A stretch of 39,186 nucleotides of DNA from Rhodocollybia butyracea. Its lineage: Eukaryota; Basidiomycota; Agaricomycetes; Agaricales; Omphalotaceae. Made by a program: the position numbers and the translations under genes. This document shows positions 23,287 to 32,132 of the stretch, piece after piece. Under the pieces are notes generated by a model, which saw only the letters and a list, made by a program, of their open reading frames with translations, had not been told where the DNA came from and ran no database searches. Every line of letters starts with the position of its first letter. Positions within the stretch are counted from its first letter, which is position 1. Location: contig JADNRY010000550.1 in the NCBI GenBank assembly GCA_015501585.1, positions 1 through 39,186 of the forward strand. The letters run 5' to 3'.

Positions 23287-24058
23287 CGGTTTGTCCTGCT
23301 AGAATAAGAAAAGACTAGAGGGGAAGGACTCAAATTGAAGGAGAAAGATAAACAGTCCGGGAAGCAGGACAATCGTTCAAGAGCATACTTATACTAATAG
23401 CCCATTCAACTCCATCTTTCGGTGACACAGTTGCAAGATAGCCAAGCTGAGGCAGGGAAACCTTGTACGATAGTTACCATCCTCTAACATAGACGCTATC
23501 ATCACAAAATTTGAGAAAGATGATTCCGATTCCGAATCGTATCATATTGGATTTCTCCCCCTTCCTCCAAAGATTCTGCCCCATGATCGCCACAGCACAC
23601 AACGCCAAAGCAGGGCTGTGGATGAGCGATGAGGAGGCTGGGTGTTGATTCTAGTAAAACCTCGAAAACAAATACCAAGTCCGTTTAGCAATGGCAACCC
23701 TACTTGGAATCAGCGCCCAGCGACAGTTTGCTGATGACTTAGGCTGACTTACCCGGTAGCTCCTTAGAGCTGGACATGATCTCCGAAGTTCGAACCAGCA
23801 AGGATATCATACATTTTGCATCCTGCGAAATAATAAGGCAACTGGATCGCACTAGAACATATTACGAGTCCTGAATGTAATGAAGGCTCGTCCTTATGGC
23901 CGGTTTCGCATGGGAATTTTGTCCCGATTGGGGTTGATCTTGCCCAAATTTGGGAGAATCGTTTCACCATATTTAGAAATGTCAAAGCGCCCGTCATGTG
24001 ACTCCGTGGACTTATCGGCGTTCCCATTTTCGCTTACCGTCGCACTGCTTAAACAAAC

Positions 24059-24080
24059 TTCCTTCCTTCCTTCCTTCCTT
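24059..24080. repeat. (TTCC)n microsatellite
   Basis: Five and a half perfect TTCC units. A second tract of the same motif lies at 31985-32005. Confidence 0.9.
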
Positions 24081-25028
24081 TGTGTGCTACTGTAAAAGTA
24101 CACTTGAACCCTACTCTAAGCTTTTTGATACTTAATTGCCAAGTGCAAACCTCTTGCCATGCAGGGTTGACTGCAGTTATCAGTGCCTGCCAGAGGTTAA
24201 ACAAGCAATTTCTGCTTAAGTCCTGATTTTCTGACAATCCTTGCACTGAGTCAGTGTTTGTTATTGACTTTTCAGATCTGATTCAGCAGCATGGACCTTT
24301 TACTGGATGCGCTGGGACTATTATTACCTTTTCCATACTTATGAAATCTCAAACTAGCATCTTGCAGGACTCGTACCTGCCACACGCTTGGCGTGGTGGC
24401 CCACACTCACAAGTGTGTTATATACGGGTAAAGGAAAAACGGAACAACTTACTTGTACACAGGCAGCATGATGGGCAGCATATGACTCAAATAAGGGGCA
24501 GTATGCAAGAAAACCTTTCTTTCCTTCAACGCTTCCTTAACTAACGCCCACTGCTCTCTATGGGCCCTAAGAGATGCATATTGTTATGTAAGCGCTGAGG
24601 ACTCAAAAGAAACTTCTCAATCTTTCTTTGCGATAGCGGATTCTCAGCTCAATCCATTCCCATTCCAAAACAACCCATGAATATAGCCTGATTTCTTCGG
24701 ATTCGATAGGTATAAAACAACATTCCAGCCAAAAATACACCTCAACATCTTTCACAGCACTTGTGTACATCGATCGTCATACACGCCAAATCTTGCCGTT
24801 AGTGGCCTATGTGCCAGACGATAAACCGACCAAGTAGACCCGAGGGCCGTAAGAATAGAACCCGGTAAAAGACGAAAGGCAACCCGGTGGGCGGATTCTC
24901 CCACACTATGTAGTAGTTACATATGTTACATTTTGTATTTACATTTTTCTATAATACCAGACGACAGCATCAGTATGCTGTTCAAATCGAAAGGGATTGT
25001 TAGCTTAGGGAGCTGGGCCAGTATTCCC

Positions 25029-25106
25029 AGCAAGCTATGGCCGAGATGGCATACGGGCGCTGCACATCAGCATTCTCAAGCAGCATGCTATGGCCGAGAC
25101 GGCATA
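25029..25106 (+). repeat. 25 bp imperfect direct repeat
   Basis: AGCAAGCTATGGCCGAGATG at 25029 recurs as AGCATGCTATGGCCGAGACG at 25082; both continue with GCATA. The offset is 53 bp. There is no coding context and the role is unknown. Confidence 0.7.
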
Positions 25107-25461
25107 CAAATGCTGCTCCGATCAGGTCCGGTCACATGAGATATCAATACAAATACATTTTTTCCAAAAAGTAGTGGGCAAAGCGTGCTATCGCAAGTTA
25201 TATAGAATTATCTAGATAATAGCCACTATGCCATTGAGAATTCCCTGAACTTGGCTAGGCCTAAGCGTAAAAAGCTCGTTGTGTTTTCGACCGCCTAAAA
25301 AAGCTAAATTGAAGGAAAAGTTTTTTAAAGAGATTCACGTACAGGACGCGCAGATCGTTCGTCTCGGTCTGTCTCTGCAGATCCTTTCCACACGAAGGTG
25401 TAGAAGCGACTCTAAATTTAACTGTAGCTTTGAGGGCAGGGGAAATACGAAGCCGACGTAC

Positions 25462-25711
25462 CTTCGCGACGCCGAAAGGCGACTTTATGGGTTAACAACA
25501 CGACGCGATTGTTTGTCGGGCAGTCTCGCTCGTGCTCCCGTAGTCGACGGGGAAAGTTAATGGTCATTCCGAACTTTACAATCCAATGGCCACTCGGGGT
25601 GGTCCCTAGCTTCAAGGCGTAGAGTGTGCCTTTTCCGTCGGCGGCAGAGACAGGACGGCGACGACGACGACAAATGAGCTGGTTGAGAATTGCAGTAGGG
25701 CGCCGGGCCAT
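25462..25711 (-). CDS. T5orf172 / GIY-YIG-like domain protein, probably partial
   Basis: The first exon encodes a basic leader (LICRRRRRPVSAADGKG) and the domain core LYALKLGTTP, IVKFGMTINFPRRLREHERD and VVLLTHKVAFRRR. The order L-Y-A-L, V-K-F-G-M-T, R-R-L-x-E-H fits T5orf172 (MUG113-like) domains, relatives of GIY-YIG nucleases. A GTACGT donor follows at 25461. The next minus-strand segment (about 25420 down to 25270) stays open but loses resemblance, so the second half of the domain may be missing or lie in an unseen exon. The ATG at 25711 is the first in frame. Confidence 0.55.
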
Positions 25712-26235
25712 AGCAGATAGAGAGTAGAGAGTTGAGTAGTAAAGGATCTGGCACGATGAGGACAGGTGATTGCGAGAAGATTATGAATAAAAGAATAGGT
25801 GGCTACGCTGCGAGATGATTGCTGTCTGGTTGTGATGCAAATGATTCAAGAAGACCTCTGAGATTTGAGTGTTGGAGAAGATGTGGTGGAGAAGATGCAG
25901 AACACTGCGAGAAGATTTAGAAGAAGTGTGTCGAAATGTCAATGGACTAAGATTAATCGCGAGAGTCCGCTGTGAGGGACTCGACTACTGGATTGTGAAG
26001 CCGACGCTTACCAGTCCCACCTCCAGTCACACTGGGGGATTCGCTTTGCCTCGTTTGTGTCCCCAACCAGCGTCGGATTGCTTTCCCGCCCCCACCATCC
26101 CGTTTTCGTGCACTGGCTCGTGTTCTTTCCTTGTAAAGCCTGAAAATCACTCTCGCTGCTCGGTCCAACTAAAACCCCATCCGTCGTAGGTGCTCAAAAG
26201 TACATGATGCGGCCGCCTTCTATCCAGGCAGATAG
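25712..26235. other. Spacer between the T5orf172 gene and the palindrome array
   Basis: This is presumed promoter DNA of the T5orf172-like gene. Near 25860-25920 there are repeated GAGAAGAT words. A 106-codon open frame here (25869-26189, +) is overlapped by one on the other strand and is not called. Confidence 0.35.
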
Positions 26236-27445
26236 CCGGACAGCATTATTGTGCTGCATATCAGGCAGCATAATAATGCTGTCTGGTAACTGCTGGGCAG
26301 CACAATAGCGCTCTCTACTCAGGTACAGCATAGACGGCACGATAATGGATAAACAGACAGCATAATAATGCTCTTTGGTAACAGCACAATAGTGCTCCAA
26401 TAGTGCTCGCTACTCAGGTACAGCATTATTGTGCTGCATATCAGGCAGCATAATAATACTGTCTGGGAACTGTTGGGCAGTGGCCAGCACAGTGGTGCTC
26501 TCTGATACTGAGGTAGCATTATTGTGCTACCTAGGGTTCATACTAGGTAGCACAATAATGCTGTCTGGTAACTGGGCTGCACAATAGTGCTCTCTAGCAT
26601 TATTGTGCTGTAGTAACAGGAAGCATACCTGTGCTTGGGTAGCACGATAATGCACTATTCCAGCAGATAACCAGACAGCATTATTATGCTGTATCGGGCA
26701 GCATAATAATGCTGTCTGGTAACAGACTTGGGTCCTTGTAGCTGGGCAGCACAATAGTGCTCCCTGATAAGGTAGCCAGACAGCATTATTGTGCTGCCTA
26801 ATAAATAAAACAGTTCTTGTGCTTGGGCAGCATGATAATGCCCTCTGATCAGTGATAAGTCCCAGCGGAATAACCAGACAGCATTATTATGCTATGTCTG
26901 GTATAGTGTTCCAGCAGATAACCAGACGGCATTATTATGCTGTATCAGGCAGTATAATAATGCTGTCTGGTTACAGACTTGGGTTCTTGTGGCTGGGCAG
27001 CACAGCAGTGCTCTCTGATAAGGTAGCATTATTGTGCTACCTACTCCCAAGTAGCACAATAATGCTATCTGCTACTAAATGCCTTCTCTCCCATTTTCTG
27101 CAGCATTATTATGCTGTTCCCGCATGTCCCGAATGTCTGTGAACAGCATTAATGTGCCGCCCGGGGAAGAGAGCAGCAGAATAATACTGCCTCACCAATC
27201 TCTACCAATCTCCCCTTACAGGATTATTGGCAGTTGTGGGAGGCAGCATAATAGTGCTAGCATTATTATGCTACGAGTGGAGAAGGACAAGACAGCGTTA
27301 CTCTGCTGCCTGGAGAAGGGAACAGCATTATTATGCTGGTACTCCCTAATCTCCCAGACAGGATTATTATGCAGTCAAGGTTAGTAGTTAGGCAATATAA
27401 TGCCGTTCCCCCCAAGTCCGTAGACAGCATTATTGTGCTGCCGGG
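26236..27445. repeat. Palindrome array A (AGCA-NNNNNN-TGCT)
   Basis: Around thirty copies of a 14-16 bp palindrome occur, most often CAGCATTATTGTGCTG, CAGCATTATTATGCTG, CAGCATAATAATGCTG or CAGCACAATAGTGCTC. The arms (C)AGCA/TGCT(G) are conserved and the six-base AT-rich centre drifts. Several pairs are nested in larger inverted repeats whose outer arms read CCAGACAG/CTGTCTGG, for example 26670-26725 and 26920-26972. Spacing is irregular (about 25-60 bp). Open frames across the region are translations of the repeat. A second, smaller array lies at 29240-29600. Confidence 0.85.
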
Positions 27446-27596
27446 GAAACATACTTAATACTGGCTCCGTAAATGGGAATGAGATAGGGTAGCATTATTA
27501 CCCACATAGTTGACTGTCGAGCATTTACTGGGGCAAAGATTTTTTGTATACACAACATGAGGGACGACGAAATACAACGACATATAAACTAAGCAA

Positions 27597-28224
27597 CTAA
27601 GCGGTGGGGGGCGGAGGGAATCGTTCGCGGGCAATGGTAAGAAGATCATTGAGACGCTTACGGGCTGCCTTCAAGTCATCGAGCTTGGCGGCAGCATCCC
27701 TCGTGGCATCTTGCGCGTCATTCAACTGGGCCATGGCTTGGGCCTCAACATCTCGCAACCGGTTCCTCTCTTGCTGGCTTTGATTGATCGTGTGTTCCAA
27801 ATCGGAGAGGCGCTGCAAGATTTGTGGACCGGTGAAGGAGGGAAACTCCGAGTGGTTGGAGCGAGCCTGCTCGCTGCAAGCATACACTGACAATAATATG
27901 AGACTCTTTCAGATTCAAATCAGAAAGATAATTACATTGAATCTCGGCCCAACGCGTAGTCTCTTCATGGTCTAGCACAGTTGTGCGCTCAGGATGTCCA
28001 TCCCAAGTTAAACGGCTTTCCATCAGGTCTGCTCGAAGGTGGTTTAAAGGGCTTTCGAGGAGAACACCTGGTGGAAGAGGGGGCGTAGGCGTTCTCTCGC
28101 CCCAGCCGCCCCATCCAGAGCGATTTGTCCAGGCCTGCTCCCAACTGTCTCCAGCGGCTGCGGTTGAGGGTTCCGTTTCACCAGGCAAAGGGGGGAGAGT
28201 GGTGCGGTTGTGTATGACAGGCAT
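27597..28224 (-). CDS. Small coiled-coil protein, family not recognised
   Basis: Two exons join in phase: 28224-27936 and 27886-27597 (192 residues). The N-terminal half is Pro/Trp/Gly-rich with PPLPPGVLLESPLNHLRADL and LTWDGHPERTTVLDHEE. The C-terminal half is a long heptad-like helix (ILQRLSDLEHTINQSQQERN, then LNDAQDATRDAAAKLDDLKA). It sits in the interval bounded by palindrome arrays A and B, in the same orientation as the next gene upstream (start 29136). I do not recognise a family and assign no function; dimerisation through the coiled coil is the only inference. Confidence 0.55.
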
Positions 28225-28523
28225 GGTACAATGAAGGTCTGGAGGAAAGAAGCCGTGGCTGGAAAACCTAGAAATTTAATTATCTGACCCTGTTAAGGGA
28301 TATTGTAAATGAGTTAGTTCCGCATGGTCAGAAAATAGGAATTTTTATTTGATTTTACAGAAGGGGACGCAGGAAATTGAAATTATCACATCATTCATTC
28401 GGCCAACGAAATTCCTGCAATACCTTCAGCCACATCGGGCAGGGTGGGCAAGAATAGGAGCGGTGAGCCGGAACGACAAGAAAATGACATTGTTTACACC
28501 AGGCGCGGTTCTACTAAGCACTG

Positions 28524-29136
28524 CTAAGCTGTACAAGTGGGCAAGCATGCATGAATTTCTTCGGTAGGGCCATTTAGTCCATACCACTGAGGTTCTGGTC
28601 CAAGCAGTATTGAGTATCCTTTTCTTGGCCAGATGTACTTTCCTGTCATTTTACACCGCCCGAGAACGTCCACCTTCCATTTCCCTCCAGGCAAATGTTG
28701 CTTGTATTGTCCCCTCCAGACATACTCCCCAGTCAGCGGGCATTTTTCGAGTAGCCTTGCCACCCTGACTTCTCCATCCCATTGCCAAGTGTCATCTGGA
28801 TCCAATTCATTAGAGCTAGCCATGGCTCTCGCCGCCGCCCTCGCTCTATCCGCTTCTTCTTTACTATCGCCCAGTTGTTGAGGAATAAGATAGAGGTATT
28901 TAAAACATTTACGTACCATTTGAGTTTTTCAGCCTGCTTGGCTAGCTCCCGTTCCTCTTGTTTCCGGAGGTATAGTCGCTGCTCTTCTCTGCCGCATTCA
29001 AGTCAGCAGAGAGCAGTGCAGTATCAATAAAAGAAACTTACTCATCATCCTCGTCAGGTTCACCTTCATGAAAGTACTTGTCAAGGTACTCCTTCCACTC
29101 CTGGAAGCTTATCTTGACTTTTGGAGACGTGGACAT
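28524..29136 (-). CDS. Small protein with repeated C-x2-TG-x-Y-x-W motif
   Basis: Three exons join in phase: 29136-29042, 28988-28917 and 28863-28524 (168 residues). The N-terminus (MSTSPKVKISFQEWKEYLDK) is followed by a charged helix rich in E, R and K. The C-terminal half contains DDTWQWDGEVRVARLLEKC and two related units, CPLTGEYVW and CKMTGKYIW, 30 or so residues apart. It looks like a duplicated small structural motif, perhaps metal or nucleic-acid binding, but that is a guess. The gene lies between the two palindrome arrays. Confidence 0.55.
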
Positions 29137-29239
29137 TTTCAAGATGAAGTTGAAGTGAAACCGAGTCAATGTGAAGATGGTGGTATATTTACAATCAGTG
29201 ATTTCATGATTGTCCAAGTTTCTCGTTATGCTCATTCTC

Positions 29240-29600
29240 CAGGCAGCATAATTATGCTGCCGGGGGAAGAGAACAGCAGCGCGATGCTGCCATGGTAATC
29301 TCCCTGACAGCATAATTATGCTGCCGAGGGAGAGAACAGCGAGATAATGCTGCCTCATCAATCCCACTGATAGAACCGGGATGCTGCGAGTAGGGAAGGT
29401 TCCGGGGACAGCATAGTTATGCTTCAAACACAACCAAGACTAGCCCTCAATACTTCATAGACAGCATTATTGTGCTGTTGGGGAAAGAATAACCACCGAC
29501 CGCTTTATTATGCTGTGAAGGGGGAAGAAAAGGACTGTATTGTTATTGAGCTTATTCTGACTTTTGGCTTGGCCACGGGGACACCATAATAATGCTGCTG
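29240..29600. repeat. Palindrome array B
   Basis: About eight copies of the same palindrome occur, here often as the perfect CAGCATAATTATGCTG (near 29243 and 29308), with CCGGGGGAAGAGAACAGCAG-like spacers that also occur at the right end of array A (near 27160) in the same orientation. With array A it brackets the two small genes at 27597-29136. Confidence 0.8.
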
Positions 29601-29644
29601 AGACACTTCATTAGATACCAAACAAAATAACAACGACTAACTAT

Positions 29645-31713
29645 TCAAAAATAATGAGGTATCGATCCAGCCCTCCCATACTGCTGCAGGAATGAGTGGC
29701 AATAGAAGTAGGCTAGCGCAAATTCTACACGATCCATGACCTGTTCAAAGTTATGTGCACCTATAGAATTGTCTTTGGGGAACTCATCCAAAACTTCCAC
29801 TGGTTTCTCACCGCGCCATGTCCTCACAACCGCATGGAAGCAACGGAGATACCTCATTCGAACCCGGTGATCTTTAGCTCCCAATCCGCGTCCTGCGTCT
29901 CCCATATCAATCACCTGAACTGGCCCCTCCCAACATTTCTCCAGAAGTTGCCGCCGATCGACTTCAACCATTTTACTTTGATCCAGCGCACGGTCCAGCG
30001 CAATAAACTCATTGCGAAAGTTGAGCTCGCATAACTCCCATAGAATCTCCCGCACAATGTCTGGGCGCGGGACCTCCATAGATGACACGAGGTTGCCCCT
30101 CCAATAGGTCAGCATCGTGGTAGGACCTCCCAGGTCAATCTTGGCCCTCTCAAGCAATTGACGCATTTCGAGATGATGCCGCGCGGTTCTTGTACTACCA
30201 GTTGTATCCCCCGTGTAGAGTCCCCCACTGACGTCGAGCATACTCCTCCACTGCTTCGCAGAGAGCGCAATGTGTACTTTGGAAGATGGGTTACCTAAGT
30301 TGTTGAGAATTCCTGGCCGAATTCGCAGCCAAGCTTGAAACAGTTTGGCAACTGTCTCAGTTTTCGCAGGCGACACAATGCAACGCGCAGGAGGCACCCG
30401 AAAGCCAAGCCGACCCTCTTCCACGGGCGGTACATCCTTTCCACACAACGTTGAAGCCTTTTCCCAGTTTTCCACCGGCTTGGGCTTGAGCTCATCATTG
30501 GTGCTGATACTCGGGCCCCTTGTATTAATTCTACTTCGAGGTTTATTCCGATCTAGACTTCGTAAGACCCATGGCACGATAGTATGATGAATACACTCAC
30601 GAGAGGATGCATAGCTATTAGCGCCGAGCACAGTAGTTTGTGGCAAGGGGTTCAAGGAGAAATTGGCTTTTAGGCGGCGAGGTTCCATGGCGCCAAATAG
30701 AGAAACGGTCTGGAATTGCGATTGCATGTAGCAATTCATAGCCACATATCGATCGACCTTGTTAGCTAGCCCAATGTAGACAATTTGTGCTGGAGGTGTA
30801 AAGTCGGTGCAGTCGAGAGTATGGCCACAGTATAGATGTAAACGCCGCGTGATATCCTCCTGGATCACAGGAGCCACTTCATCGACGCGTGGATTGTGCC
30901 AATCGCGTACTCTGCGCACTAGCCACACGGGTATACCAGCATGGAACAGCAGATCCACATCCTCCAAGTTTTCCACGAAGGCACCTACAACGTCCATTGT
31001 GTCGTGCTTCTTCCGTCGTGCTCTTGCGTCTGCAAGCTTATCTTGCCAGGTCTTCCCGAGCCATCGAATGCGAGCGTCCAATTCGAGGATCTTGCGCTGG
31101 ATGAAAGCAACCCGTTGGAATGTTACCTCCTGGGAAGCCGCCACTTCTAACTGCTCAGAGATACGCCCAATAATACCGCTGTCGTCCATGATGTGTGGGT
31201 CCTTGGAGCTTTTCTGCGACTTTTTGAGTACCGCTCGACACATAGTCTGCAGCCCCTCCAAAAACTTAGCCGACAATTTACCAACACAATCGGCTCCCAA
31301 GGTGCTTGCAACGAAATCAGCAGAAGTTGGCAGTACCCAGGCATAATACAGGTTCTCTTCTGGGGATAGCCTAGGTGTCCTGATAAGTGAGAGATGGCCG
31401 AGAGGGAACGAGAAAGGTTGAGGGTAGAAGATAGGATCATCGGGACCAAAATGCCTGTCTCGGCGTTGCCGCACGCGACACATATTAAGTGGCGGCTGGT
31501 ATAGACATGCCATGTTTGGCGATGTCAGTAGCATGTCCCCTTCAAGTATTGATCCCACTCTTCCATCGTAAGCTCTTAGTTCTATTATCATCTGTCGGCC
31601 TGTGGAAATACAACAAGTGTTTGGCTCTTACCTTTATCTGGTGCCTTAAATTCTGTTAGCTTGTCGGGGTCAAGCTTGAAGGTTTCGTATGACAAGAAAG
31701 GACTAGTCGACAT
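29645..31713 (-). CDS. 678-residue protein of unknown function (Agaricomycete family)
   Basis: Two exons: 31713-31632 and 31599-29645, joined in phase. The short first exon (MSTSPFLSYETFKLDPDKL) leads into a large uninterrupted exon. Recognisable blocks are HFGPDDPIFYPQPFSFPLGH, ENLYYAWVLPTSADFV, DPHIMDDSG, a helical RKILELDARIRWLGKTW, DVDLLFHAGIPVWLVRRVRD, PPAQIVYIGLANKVDRYVAM and a Trp-rich C-terminus. I recall proteins with this order (PQPF, YYAWVLPT, AGIPVWLVR) in many mushroom genomes, without known function. No membrane segment or catalytic motif is visible. The intact long exon suggests constraint. It starts just right of palindrome array B. Confidence 0.75.
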
Positions 31714-32132
31714 TTCTACACAGATATTTCTCAATATGGGGCCCCTATAACCTACCGGATTCTTTACCTTGAGAGTACCGTTTTTTCTTCTTAAGCTGAT
31801 TCTAAAGGGGGCTTAGCCTTAGATTCAAGGATTTTCTCGTTAATAAACGTTCGCTCATCCACGAAGCAAAAGAGACTTACTTTTTTCTTCGATCTGAACT
31901 TTTGCTTCCGCGGCGGTAGGAATGATTGAAGTTAAGCGCCGGAACCTGTCAGGGAACGGTGTAAGCGCGCGTCGGTTTGCTGTGTTCCTTCCTTCCTTCC
32001 TTCCTCGGCGACTTAGTCCTGGCTACATGAGCTTGTCTCTGTTGCCTCTCCTGTACAGGCCTGTCCTGGCGCATCATAATATAGTCCTGTACTAGTTACG
32101 ACGGAATACAACTCGTTTCTCGTATTATCTAT
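31714..32132. other. Intergenic region with a TTCC microsatellite
   Basis: This is the spacer between two same-strand genes. It holds the second (TTCC)n tract of the window at 31985-32005 and a pyrimidine-rich patch. No exon is seen. Confidence 0.5.

Larger units (their letters stand above)
23287..25461. other. Gene-poor stretch of about 2.2 kb
   Basis: Open frames stay under 100 codons, overlap on both strands and show no motif. I saw no tRNA: a GGTTCGAAC word near 23787 lacks a matching A box. The stretch includes a CTTC microsatellite and a 25 bp direct repeat, listed separately. Confidence 0.45.

Noticed and set aside
23770..23870. Possible tRNA around GGTTCGAAC on the minus strand
   Set aside because: No A box at the right distance and no cloverleaf stems could be paired.
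26236..27445. CRISPR-like array
   Set aside because: Units are palindromes with irregular spacing and no unique spacers of constant size, and the genome is eukaryotic.
29865..29900. GGTTCGAAT box on the minus strand, tRNA-like
   Set aside because: It lies inside the conserved long exon of the 678-residue gene and has no matching A box or acceptor stem.
30807..31346. 179-codon plus-strand frame
   Set aside because: It is antisense to the long exon of the 678-residue gene.
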